Shown here: in pieces, positions 44,464-54,761 of the stretch
Position numbering within the stretch: the first letter of the stretch is position 1
Layout of the letters: each line of letters starts with the position of its first letter
NCBI GenBank assembly: GCA_000750105.3
Contig: JPHH03000002.1
Span: 1 to 64,000, forward strand
Reading direction: 5' to 3'
DNA from: Tolypocladium sp. Sup5 PDA-1
Lineage: Eukaryota; Ascomycota; Sordariomycetes; Hypocreales; Ophiocordycipitaceae
DNA: 64,000 bases
Notes under the pieces: model-generated
Seen by the model: only the letters and a program-made list of their open reading frames with translations
Database searches by the model: none
Told to the model about the DNA's origin: nothing
Position numbers and translations under genes: made by a program

Positions 44464-47012
44464 GATGCCGTGCGTCGCTGTTCCGCGATGTCTCTCTTGA
44501 AGCTTCCTACCCGGACTATCGAAGCGGCGACAAAGGCGCTGCCGTGCCGGGGTCGGTGGATGCGCGCTTCCGCCGTTTGCTCGGGGGGTTCGGCCCAGAG
44601 GTCCGCTTGACGCGGCGGTCAATCGATCTCGAGCCGAGGACGACGCAGATGGGAGACATGCAGGTCGAGTTGCGACGACGACGTTGGTGTTTGACGACGA
44701 CGGCGACGGGCGCTGATTCTTCTGCCGAGCGCGCGCAGGGGCCCGGAGCCAATCGTCTGCACGGGCACCGGCCGGATCTGGAACTGTGGAGGTGGCTGCC
44801 GTGCACGGAAGAATGCAAGACACAGGGCAGGCAGATCAGCAAGGAGTCGAGGACCGGATACGGGCTCGGGGTGGACGAGGATTGGGGCGCGTAGGGAAAA
44901 AATGTCTTGTCGTGTCTCGGGTGAGGGAGTGTCGTCACTCCTGCGCGCGGAGGCGTCGGTGCGCGGAGCGGTGGGGCCCCTTGCAGAGGCTGGACCCAAC
45001 GGTGGCAGTGGCAGATGAATGCGGGCGCAACAACGTCCACGGTGAAGCGCGAAAGCAGTACAGAATGGTATTGCCTGTGCACAGCAAAGGGAGCGGACAG
45101 GCGGAAGAAGAACGGGCAGACGGCGTCGACTTTAAGAAAATACTCGTATCTTGGCCCGGCAAGGATTGGCCGCCCACTTCCCACTCCATTGTTTATCGCG
45201 ACTGGACTGGGGGCCGCGCACTGGGCAGGAGTTGGCGCCGACCATGGGCGGTGCCAGTGGGAGCGGTGCGTGGTGCAGTGGGGAATCGGGCTGCAGGCTC
45301 TGAACCCGCGGCGCTCCTCGGTGGACGATTGACGCCCGCCGCCGCCCAGTGCAACGCAGCGCACCCGAGCCGCTGGCGTTGGTGCGTCGCCAGCGCCAGC
45401 GCCAGCGCCCCGCTCCGGTTCTCGCCCGTCCATGTTTGCAGTGGACGACGCTGTTCCGCGCCGCCGAGCCCCGGGGGCGCCGGCCCGTGTGTGCCATGTG
45501 CGTATGTATCCCTAACCTGGCAAGCAGTCCTTGGTAAAGACGACGATGGAATTAGAAACTCGGCAGCTTGCGCTCCGTATACGAGATCGCCCAGTCTTCG
45601 TCAGGCCGTCGCCAAGCAGTGGGCGCTGTGGGAAAAACCAAGGCCCGGCGGTCCGCCGATTAATCACCACCCGGCTCAGACCAACGGGCTGGCCACTACG
45701 GACTACTCTTATGCTTACTTTGCGCGGCGCTCTAGTGCCGACCAACGAACGCGCCTCGACCCCTGCCCTGCCCTGGGATGATAAACGCCTTCAATCCTCG
45801 GCAAGCTCAGCTCGAAGACGAGGCAGGCTGTGATTGCTTCGTCGTGCTCTCCTCAGCCCGTCTCTCTCCGCGCGTCTCGTCCCGTCCGTTTCTCCCCGCT
45901 TCGTGTCGCTGCATTTGCCTAGACGTCCAAGAGATTTCCATCTCTTGGAGATTTTGCCCAGGCTTGGCTCTCACTGAGTCACCAGACTCAGAGTCACGGC
46001 CTGGGGCCGGTCGGCCGACTTTTCCAATCCCACCTCGCCTCATTGGCATCAGATATCAAATGCCCTTTCTTGACGGTTCTCGTTCTCCCAACAGTTCGAG
46101 CCTCGTGGCAATCGTCAAAAGGCCGATCGCCATCCTCCTCCCCGCGACTCATGCACATCGACGTCATTCACGGTCTCGGTCATCCGCCTCTCCCACACAC
46201 ACCAGTCCCATCAACACCATCCCCATCTCCATCTCCCGGCTGCGGCCACGATCGGTGCGTTGACTAAATTTTACGGTTAATTCTGCCCCGCTCCCCGCTC
46301 AAGGGCGTCACGTTGCCCAACGAACCTACACCACGCCCACGGACGTTGTTGCTCGTACTCGTGTGTAAATGTTTGTTGGCCCCACTGTTGGTCTGTCATA
46401 CCATACCAGCCTCCCGGCGACTGCCAAGTGCCAACGGAGTCATCGTCTCACAGAAGACGGTTTCACCAGATTGATGAAGATAGATTCCGAAATCAACGTC
46501 GTCCCCAGGCTCTTCAGGCAGCGGCGCAACGCTGGCGCCGTGCGCTGCAGCGCCCGCATCCAATTTCCGCTTATGGCGCTCAACTCTCCCCGATGCTCGG
46601 CCTTCACCTCCATGGGTGGCTTTGCGGTTTTGCGGCTGGCGATGCGGTGAAGCCGCACGTCCCAGCTCGTCACCGATGTTGCGTGGGGGCTGAATGAAGA
46701 CGTTTAATATCCGTACATTTCAGACGCAGAGCAATTGCTTCCTCCTAATTGGAGGTGGTATCTCACTAGTAGTTCCCATCCCAGTTCCATGCCCTGTCAA
46801 CCCGTCACCTGATGCGCAAAGAAAGCTCTCTCCAACGGCTTACAGAATCCCAGCCAAGCCAGGCCCCTCCTCCAACGTGTTATATAGTCCGTCCACTCAG
46901 GGTTCGTCCCTCACTTCTTCATTTCGGCCAATACTAGCCCTCTCGTCCTCCAAGGGTGTTGTCAATATGCGACTGTTCTGCTCAAAGTCCAGCTGGCAAC
47001 ATCCGCGTGCTG
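44464..47012. other. 2.5-kb intergenic region
   Basis: Upstream of the antiporter and downstream of the Ser/Thr-rich surface protein. Long frames such as 44786-45781 (plus) are compositionally irregular with no domain-like content. I see no repeats or RNA genes. Confidence 0.5.
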
Positions 47013-47792
47013 CTATTGAGCCAACAGGCCCGCAACGCATGCAACAACGCTCAGGATTGCAGACATGTCCATCGGCCTCGTCGACGCGCCCGCTGCCACA
47101 AAGTCAAAGGGACTACCGCCTCCACTGCCTGGTAGGAGCGTTTGTCTAGGCTGGGCTGCTGTCGTCGATGATGTCGCTGATGAGGTCGACCCGCCACCTG
47201 TAGGCGGCTGCGGCGGTGTTGTGGTGACCTCCTGCGACGTGCTACTGGACTGGGTGGTGCTGGTTGTTGACGAGGTGGTCGACTTGGACATCTCGGCTGG
47301 CTGAGATGTAGAGGTAGTGCTCGTGGTGCTCGTGGTGCTCATCATCGTAGTTGAGGTGGTGGTGGGTGCGAGAGGTATTCTCGTAAAGCTTCTCAACGTG
47401 GTCTGCGGCGGCGGCGGCGGCGTGCGAGTAATCGTAGTCGTCGTCGTCTTGCCGTCATCGCCCGACCCACAGAGCGCGCCCACGAGGATGCCCTTTTGGG
47501 CTTGATACAGCAGAGTGTCGGGCCCGACGTTGACCAGATTACACGACGCTTGGATGTTGGACTGGGCGTCGGCCAAGCTCTGTTGGCACTCGGGGGAGCA
47601 GGACTTGTCTGTGAAGTCGCGGAGGCTGCATCCTTGAATCGGGGTGTTGTAGGCCAATATGCAGCTGAGCGGCACCGACAGCGACGATATCATCTGGAAG
47701 TTGGACAGCGTAAATATCGCCCCCGACGCTGTGCCGGCCCAGAGCAGCATATCGGCCAGCCTAACCGAGCGCGCCGTCCTCCGCCTCGGCAT
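47013..47792 (-). CDS. Ser/Thr-rich cysteine-containing cell-surface protein, possibly GPI-anchored
   Basis: No enzymatic domain. Single exon, 259 aa; ATG at 47792 is the first in frame. The N-terminus is basic followed by a hydrophobic stretch from about 14 to 50 that may act as signal or anchor; a later start at Met15 would give a more conventional signal peptide. A small cysteine module at about 44-108 has six Cys (C44, C55, C65, C69, C84, C108) in the pattern GCSLRDFTDKSCSPECQQSL, reminiscent of small fungal surface-protein modules. Residues about 113-225 are almost only Thr, Ser and Pro and should be heavily O-glycosylated. The end, RPMDMSAILSVVACVAGLLAQ, is a short hydrophobic tail with small residues before it, as in GPI-anchor signals. 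Likely cell-wall or plasma-membrane surface protein. Confidence 0.78.
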   Translation of the reverse strand: MPRRRTARSVRLADMLLWAGTASGAIFTLSNFQMISSLSVPLSCILAYNTPIQGCSLRDFTDKSCSPECQQSLADAQSNIQASCNLVNVGPDTLLYQAQKGILVGALCGSGDDGKTTTTTITRTPPPPPQTTLRSFTRIPLAPTTTSTTMMSTTSTTSTTSTSQPAEMSKSTTSSTTSTTQSSSTSQEVTTTPPQPPTGGGSTSSATSSTTAAQPRQTLLPGSGGGSPFDFVAAGASTRPMDMSAILSVVACVAGLLAQ

Positions 47793-49266
47793 GTTGTCTG
47801 CACGGGACGTTGAGTCCAGCCGAGCGGCTGACGGTCTCTTTCGGCGGCGTCCTCTCTCGAGCCGAGTAGATTCGATTTGTGGGAGAAGTGTGATGGCCGT
47901 AGGATATCGACAGGGCAATGTGGGCGGCGCGATGAAATGTGGCCCTGGAGCCCGTCCGGGTCCTGGTACAGCGTCGAGGCGTGACCTGAGGCTCGTCTAC
48001 GGCGCACCTCTGTGACGGGCCACGCGAAACGCAATCTGTCACAGGTGAGCCGGTATGACGGCACGATCGACGCGGATCCTCGATTTCGTACGCGCCACTG
48101 GCCTCCTTATCCTCTGCTGGAAGGCCTTCAAGCCGTGGGAGTCGTGCCCGCGGTCGTGGCCTTCCGTGGGTTCCGGCGATGCCTGGTCCGTGATCGTGAT
48201 GTTTCCCGTCGCACTTACACGATCGGGGCGTTCCACCGCAGCGTGTTTCGTTTCAACGCGGCGATGCCGAGTGAAGAAGAGTGCTGCTGCCTAGATGGCG
48301 AGCCGACTCGAACAAAAGTTCTAAAGGACAAAGAACGAGGGAATGAGGGAGGAACCGTCGTGGAGGAATGCAGGTGAGGGGCCGAGGGGCAAAGGTCTAG
48401 AGTCTCGAGCTGGAGGGCTGAACTCGGACGTCAGAAGGACTTTGCGGCTGGGGTTGCCTGGGCTGCCCTTGCCTTTTAACAACGACCCCTACAATGGTTC
48501 ATCAGAGGTTAGCTTTGACGTGCCATTGCTAGGTACCGTAGCCGCCAATCGTGACAGCGACCGACCGTGGTTTTATCAGGCCACGGTTGGCGAGACCAGC
48601 AGGACTCAGGACGCGGCCATTTCGAGGCGTTTGCAGGCGGGCAGGACGCGCCCGAGGAAGCACCACGAAACATTGTCTGGCCCACACCTGCACGGAGCAC
48701 GACGGCGAACCATGGGGCCCGATCCAATGGAAGTCGAGGTTTCGGAGCCGAAACGAAACGGCGCGTGTTTGAGGTCGTCGTGCGCTCAGGCGGGCCTCGT
48801 GCGCCATTGGCTGCAGCGAGGGGAGGGAGGCCGAGACCTAATGACGTCGCTTCCTCCTGGCCTGACCTGCCTACCCTGGACTGCTGGAGGCTGCAGATTC
48901 GACCTCATCCATTGCCACCAGCACCAGCGAATAGCCTCCGCCACAGACTCCACCTTCAGCGGCTCGCACTAATTAATAATCCTTCCACTTCGGGCAGCCC
49001 AGGCCGGGGTGATTGGTCCTGCCACCAACGATCCACTTGTTCGTGGAATGCCTGCAAACGTGCAAGGCAAAAGAAGATGCGGACCGTTGCTCGCTAGGGA
49101 CTGTTATTATTCGAACTCCTTGGCCCAGAGCGTCACAGCCCTAGAAGGCTTTAAAGACATTACCGACCCCCCTCAGATGGCTTGGTAGTCATGGCATGTC
49201 TCCTGAGGTTGACTTCATCGATGTGCGACGATGGGTCTCACCTGAGACCTCGGCAGAACTATGCGT
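47793..49266. other. Intergenic, 1.5 kb
   Basis: Upstream region of the surface protein. Overlapping plus-strand frames at 48343-49097 are Arg/Gly/Pro-rich and do not look coding. Confidence 0.5.
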
Positions 49267-49620
49267 TCAACGCTGGGTTGCAAATATCGTCGATGGATGC
49301 TGGAGCTTTCTTTGCTGGCGTTTCGTAATAAGTTTGAATTCAACTAGCATGCCTTCAAAGCGGCACTTGGCGGGTATGAGCCCAACATACGGACCTCCGC
49401 CTCTCATGTCGTCCCATGCGGGGGCTTTGTTCTTCTTCGCGACCTCGTCTTGGCGGGCCGTTTCTCTTTCTAGCGCTCGTATGCACCCGAACTTTGGCGT
49501 TCCTTCGAGAGGTCTAAAAACGATAATACGCCCGGTCGGATAGAACTCATAGATGCGGCCCGCAGTGGGTTCGAAGCCATTGACGTCGCTGTGCGAGATC
49601 GAAAAGCTTTCGCCGAACAT
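49267..49620 (-). CDS. Hypothetical protein or 3' exon of a longer gene
   Basis: Unknown function. The frame from an ATG at 49620 gives 117 aa with protein-like composition (FEPTAGRIYEFYPTGRIIVF; LIPAKCRFEGMLVEFKLI). The same frame stays open up to 49713. Just upstream another minus-strand frame, open from 49919 to about 49682, also looks coding (LPDGLEDDNEWLFEFVAKEG). The apparent intron between them (GTTTGC..GCAG, about 42 nt) is too short and joins them out of phase. Either a different splice (for example GTTCGA inside NEWL, in phase) or a frameshift is needed. The 5' part of the gene is therefore not settled. Confidence 0.38.
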   Translation of the reverse strand: MFGESFSISHSDVNGFEPTAGRIYEFYPTGRIIVFRPLEGTPKFGCIRALERETARQDEVAKKNKAPAWDDMRGGGPYVGLIPAKCRFEGMLVEFKLITKRQQRKLQHPSTIFATQR

Positions 49621-50276
49621 GGAGAGATGAGGCGTCAGCGAGCTGCAATGTAAGGGGGGTGAGGTTTCAAGCAGGGGAGCAAACCTTCTTTCGCGACGAA
49701 CTCGAACAGCCATTCGTTGTCGTCTTCCAAACCATCAGGAAGCGATAGCGAACGGGGCGTGTCCTTGCTGCCGCATCGCACACCTTGTTGAGCAAAAATA
49801 GCGAGACAATATGAAGTGAAGAGGGCGGGTGGGAGGACAAACGGTGACGGAGGGAACGAGGAAGATGGAGGAGTGCGGAGGCTGTACGGGGCGCGGCGCA
49901 ACCATGGTTTTCTAAACATTCAGGGTCGCAACTCGTCGAGCTGCGGAGAACTGGTGTATTTGAGCATAGGTTACTTCGTACACAACTTAAAAGTGGTGGC
50001 AGGGCGACGAGAAGGGTGTAGGAGGGAGGATGTGGTACGGCATAAATGCCAAAGGAGAACATTCTTCGTAACACGCATTTCCGCTTGGTGTTTCGGTGTC
50101 TTTGGAAAAGATGCCATATTGTTTGACTATATCATGAAATACGACGGAGCACTATTGAAGCCAGCGTCTGGAATATCCCAGTTACAGCTGTTGAATTGAA
50201 CTCAAGCTTTCCAAGCAATCTTTCCTGCACTATCCTTGCCCTCCCAGAACAGGCTCGGGTCACCCTCCCCTTCCAG
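49621..50276. other. Possible 5' exon of the hypothetical gene, otherwise non-coding
   Basis: The minus-strand frame 49919-49635 may belong to the gene ending at 49267. The remainder, to 50276, shows nothing; it includes a TACTTCGTAC motif at 49972-49981. Confidence 0.45.
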
Positions 50277-51258
50277 TCACTTCTCCATGCACCCGTAAAT
50301 GCGGCTCCAGCAAGGCTCACCCAGCGTCACCAAGTGCGGATCAACGTCATGTCCCAAGCTCGCCTGTGACACGCCGAAATACTTGTACCCCTCCCGATAC
50401 CAGGCCAGCTCGTCGGCCGCAAAATCCGGTACCGTCTTACCGTCTACGGGACACGCATTGTCTTTTTCATAGATGAGTTTGACGTACCTGGCTCGCCATT
50501 GGCCGCCGTGGGCGGGATCGCGGAGGCAGAGGAACAGGTACCGGCAGTCGCAGTCGACGTCGTAGACGACGGGGTCGGAGGCGAAGTGCTGGGTGATGGT
50601 GGCTTTCATCTTGCCGACGGCGCGCTGCGTAGCACGGTTAAGCTCTACGAGCGTGCCGTTCTCGCGGTGCAGGTTGAAGGGTCCGTTTGCTTTCTCCTGC
50701 TTGGTCATATCGATGAACTCATCGACGGGCCGAGCACCGGACCAGGCTACAGCGCAGCAGACCACGGGAATCCGAGCCAATACAGGAAGCAGAAGAACGA
50801 TCCGGGGCGGCGCCGGGGCGGGCCGGAGGCGGGACGGAGGAGGCAGCGGGTTGGGCCTGTAGGGAGGGGCTTGGGGTTCGGGGGTGGCGGACTGGGGAGG
50901 GTTGACGAACTTGTCCAGACGCGGGCGTCTTCTGTGAAGAGCGAGCAGTAGTTGGTCCACTCGGAGTTGTCGCGGTACAGCGACCAGCCCTTGCAGAGCT
51001 CAGCGACGGCGAGACGGTCGAGCAGGTCGGCTGCGGAGCCGTTGAGGTGGGAGCATTGCTTGGTATGAGGGTCGTGAGGCGAAGTCAGGATGACACTTTG
51101 AAGTTGTACTTGGAGCAGGGTAGATTTGAAGAGGCAGAGAACCAAGGAGCAGGAGAGGGCTGGTGTGGAAGGGGGAAGCAGGGGAATGACGTGCGAGGGA
51201 GTGAGGAATACTATGCTTTTACACACGTAGTCAGATTCTGGTCTGAATCAGAGACCAT
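50277..51258 (-). CDS. SnoaL/NTF2-like domain protein
   Basis: NTF2-like fold enzyme or binding protein of the SnoaL-like/scytalone-dehydratase superfamily; reaction unknown. Two exons are well supported: up to 50911 and 50746-50277, joined by GTTCGT..TAG in phase 1, restoring EDARVWT-TWSGARPVDEFI. Family-type features are the first helix AADLLDRLAVAELCKGWSLY, the YCSLFTEDARVW segment, HRENGTLVELNRATQRAVGK, and the C-terminal GYKYFGVSQ. The 5' end is uncertain, because the frame has no ATG before residue QCSHLNG. The best model I find is a first exon 51258-51223 (MVSDSDQNLTTC) spliced through GTAAAA to an acceptor AAG ending at 51059, giving 217 aa in frame, but that acceptor is weak. No signal peptide. 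It may be a lone metabolic or detoxification gene. Confidence 0.75.
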
Positions 51259-51813
51259 GGATGTGTGCGATTTTCCTCTGTCCGCTTAAACGACATCGTT
51301 CGGCATTGGCTCGCTCTGAACATGAAGGATAATATGAATCTGTGGTTTACATATTCCTGTCACAAACAATTCGGACAGTGCTCGACTTCGTACAGTCACA
51401 TACAACTGTGAGGCAATCTGTATCAAGTGTCTTCTTGCACTTGCCTGTTTCTAGCCTGAGTACGTTAGTCCAGAGCATTTCGGCGTGTTGACTTTTACAG
51501 CCACATCTGAAGCCGGCTACCCAGAGACAATAATTGGCCAATAGCCTGGGATATCAAGATGCTTCACACTGATGAAAACAACTTCATACATGTAAGTAAT
51601 AGTCACAGCCATGACAGCCTGGAGCCTGTCGCCGCCGTGGATTGTATTTCTGGGATTTGTGCAACTGCTTTTCCATGACACAACGATCCACCTCACTGAC
51701 CGGTTAGTTGCGTTGAGCATCTCTTGTTGATCATTCTGGCCAAAGCCAGTGTCGGCCTCCGATACGTCACTGATTATATCCGATGGTCATTATCGAGTTC
51801 GTCGTCCCACGTT
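51259..51813. other. Intergenic, AT-richer
   Basis: No gene seen. Base composition is lower in G/C than in the left half of the window. Confidence 0.5.
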
Positions 51814-52329
51814 CTACTGAAAATGGCCGTAAATGTTACCGGGCGGCCAGTGTTCGCAGGCGATAAACCACCACATATAACTACCACACCATCTCCGACC
51901 ACACCCCACATCGGTAGTAGCTTTCCAGACGAGCTGCGTGAAATGACCCGTAGCGGGCGAGAATCCAGGGTTGTTGAAGTTGTACTAGTCCCGCTCGTCG
52001 CCCCAGACCTCGACGCTGGCGGTGGGCGTGACGTACCCACAGGCGATGTTTTCGCCGTAGGGCTCGTTGGAGTGATGGAACGCGCAGTTGTTGCCGTTGA
52101 GGTATCTCGTGGCAAAGGTCGAGAGGGTCGCGTTCCAGGCGACGCCATTGGTGCTGCGCTCGCCGCGGCAGCGAATAGTGCTGCCGAGGATGGCGGAGTC
52201 GAAGGCGGACTCGTCCGCCCAATTGGTGTCGCCGAGCGATTCTGCGGCAGAGACTGTATCGGTGTTGGCCTCGCCGGCGAGAGCAACTCGCAAGAGCATG
52301 GCTGCGGCACACAGAAGTTAGAGCTTCAT
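51814..52329 (-). pseudogene. CAP-domain (PR-1/SCP-like) secreted protein gene with two in-frame stops
   Basis: One continuous minus-strand frame of 172 codons from an ATG at 52329 to a stop at 51816-51814 is interrupted at codon 4 (TAA, 52320-52318) and at codon 115 (TAG, 51987-51985). Around the stops the reading frame continues as a normal CAP protein. A hydrophobic signal-peptide-like start (LLCAAAMLLRVALAGE) is followed by the CAP core: HHSNEPYGENIACGY, the tract YNFNNPGFSPATGHFTQLVW directly after the second stop, and a final WFIACEHWPPGN block with the CAP2-like GN. Both stops could come from CAA or CAG by a CpA to TpA change, as in repeat-induced point mutation. Translation could restart at Met11, but the second stop would still remove the conserved core. 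Most likely a recent pseudogene; a sequencing error at two sites is less likely. Confidence 0.85.
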
Positions 52330-54761
52330 GTTGTCTGGAGTATGAGAATATAGGGGGGCAGGGTGATGTGTTGGCTCTGTTAGTCGAATGTCACAATACA
52401 ATATCTTGCCTAGTTCAACCCCAACTCAAGTCAGTTTCGACAGAATAACATGGAATACTTATGCCTTTCGGAGTTCCCGGCGTCTCTTTTTCCTCCCAAT
52501 CTTTCTCACAATCTGACGTCGCCATGCTGGCGGAGTGGTGTACTGCTGGATTCCCACCAAGATCCCACGAAGCATCATCACTTTGTCATAGACAGGGGAT
52601 GGTTTACATGTTGTCAACATCAATTGGCCACAGATTATAGATGAAGTGCAGCTGCATCCGAAGCAGGGCGTGGGAAATCAATTTAATTCCTCTGACTTCC
52701 TGCAGATATCGAGGCGGATGTCGGATTCCGGAAGGTAGATCAGTGGGTCTGGGGAACCATGTTCGAAGCAACGATCTCCGTGAGGTCCGTGGAGGGACCT
52801 TCTTCTCCGGCCGGTACATATAAATAAAACGTTTCGGATCCAAGTACCGAGACTATAGAAGGGAATGGCGAATAATTTCGTCGAGGATGACGGCACTCTG
52901 GACGCAGCTGACCTCGAAATGAACCTCGCCCGCACATTTACATTTTTACATTTCCACGAACTGCTCCAACAGCTAAAAGTATATGTAAAAAAAAAAGATT
53001 TAACGAGGCAGGTGAATCTACACTTCGATTTTTTGAGTCATCAAGTCTAGCCAAGATAATTGTCCTACTACAATACTACGATATGGAAGGCTCTGAGTCT
53101 TGGGCAACACTAACAACAACCGTCGGCCTACAAGAGCCAAGATACGGCCCGGGTAGTTGGACTAATTGTCTTTTTTTAGATTCACTCAAGAAATATCTCT
53201 TGGCCAGGCTAGCTCTTCAAAGCATCCTTTCCATTCTCAGTGTATCACGTAGGCCGGTTGCCCGTCGCGGATGCAACGAGATCGATGAGGTCGTTATCTG
53301 GGACTCATCGCGGGTCAGCGGCACTGCTATATCTATCCCAGCGAGAAATTTGCTACGTTCGTTTGGGACTGGTTTCTGTCGCGTAGGATTCATTGCTTCA
53401 TTGCTTCATTGCTTCATTGCTTCATCACTGATCATGCACATCGAAATCAGCGTGGATTGAGACTTGATCATGAGTGTTGCCCCTGCTTGTTGGTGGCGCA
53501 TTCAGAGACGTTCTCGCAGGGTAGGCCGTGTTACTAGGGGCCGCAGCCTCGCAATGACGACTCTAGCGGAGGCCCATGAAATGGCGTTGAAACTACCCTT
53601 GAATCGGCGCAGAAAGGCCGATTCGACTACGAAAAATCACCAAGGTTGAAGAAATTTAGCAATCTAACCAATACATTCACCTTGAGCTATCAGAAAAGGC
53701 CTTCGTGCGACCAAACGGTTGCCAGCTGTCTCGGCGGGGCTTGACTGCTGGTCAGGCTGCACTAACAAATATTGGCCCGCTGGATGTATCTGCACGAAGG
53801 ACCAACAGCATGCGGTCCGTGGGCAAGGCAGTTGAGCACGATGAGTTGCCTTGCGCTGCGGCTGCCTTCACGGGCCGCGGCCGGCAACTCTCAGTGTCTC
53901 ACTCCATGTCCGTTGTTGGGGCTGTGAAAGTGAGGCCAGGGATACCTATCCGGCAGGCCATGCCGACATGTTGTTCACACCACCTGAGGAAGCGAGATTC
54001 GGGTTTCCGAGTCAGGACCAAGAGCACAAACAGACAACTCTTGTTTAGCCAGGTAGTTGCTGCATGGCCTCTCAGTGGACGCCACGTTAGTCGTCGTCTC
54101 CGTTCCTGGTCGTTATGCAGATAGCTCCCTGTCGACCGCACCCGCCCTCAAGGTTGCGCCGTGTGCCGTGTGACAACCGTGAGGAAAGAGACAAGAAGGA
54201 AGAGTTTTCAGTCCCTGCAAACGAGGCTGACAGACATTCTGGTGGCCTCGCTGGCCTGCAGGCTGCAGCTCTGAAACCAGTTTTTGCAGATTGCAGTCCA
54301 ATAGTTTTCGCAGTTTGGCAACGGCCACTGACCACCAGCTCTTGCCTTGCACCCTTCTCTATGTTACTCGTCCCCGAAAGTCAATAGTAGGACTAGTATA
54401 TACCTTCACACTTGGACATCTCAACCTGAGATGCAGGGATGTCCAAGCAGAGCCGATTGCCGCCGTAACCGCCCAGCTTCACACGCCGACGATGCTGGTA
54501 TAAGCGAAGATTTCTCCTCCATGTATTCCGACCCTTGCTCTCAGATAAAATTGAGAAATCAAGTACGTCAGGGCGTAGAGACACACGCATTAGTTGAAGG
54601 GCCTCACTTACAGGGGCGGTCACATCCTTGGCCCGTTCTGCCTGCAAGTTGTTCCCAACTGCTCTCCTTTGACTATAAATACCGTCTCTGGCCCTCCTCC
54701 CACAGACTCCGACACCACACTCTCCAGGCCGCTTTTGCTTCCCTGTGAAGCAGTCCAAGCC
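52330..54761. other. 2.4-kb gene-free, AT-richer region
   Basis: Between the CAP pseudogene and the Hsp70-like gene. Includes the tandem repeat at 53393-53424 and poly-A/poly-T patches near 52990 and 53170. Frames up to about 139 codons are not persuasive. Confidence 0.5.
53393..53424. repeat. TTGCTTCA tandem repeat, four copies
   Basis: Four perfect 8-nt copies in the AT-richer intergenic region. Confidence 0.85.
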
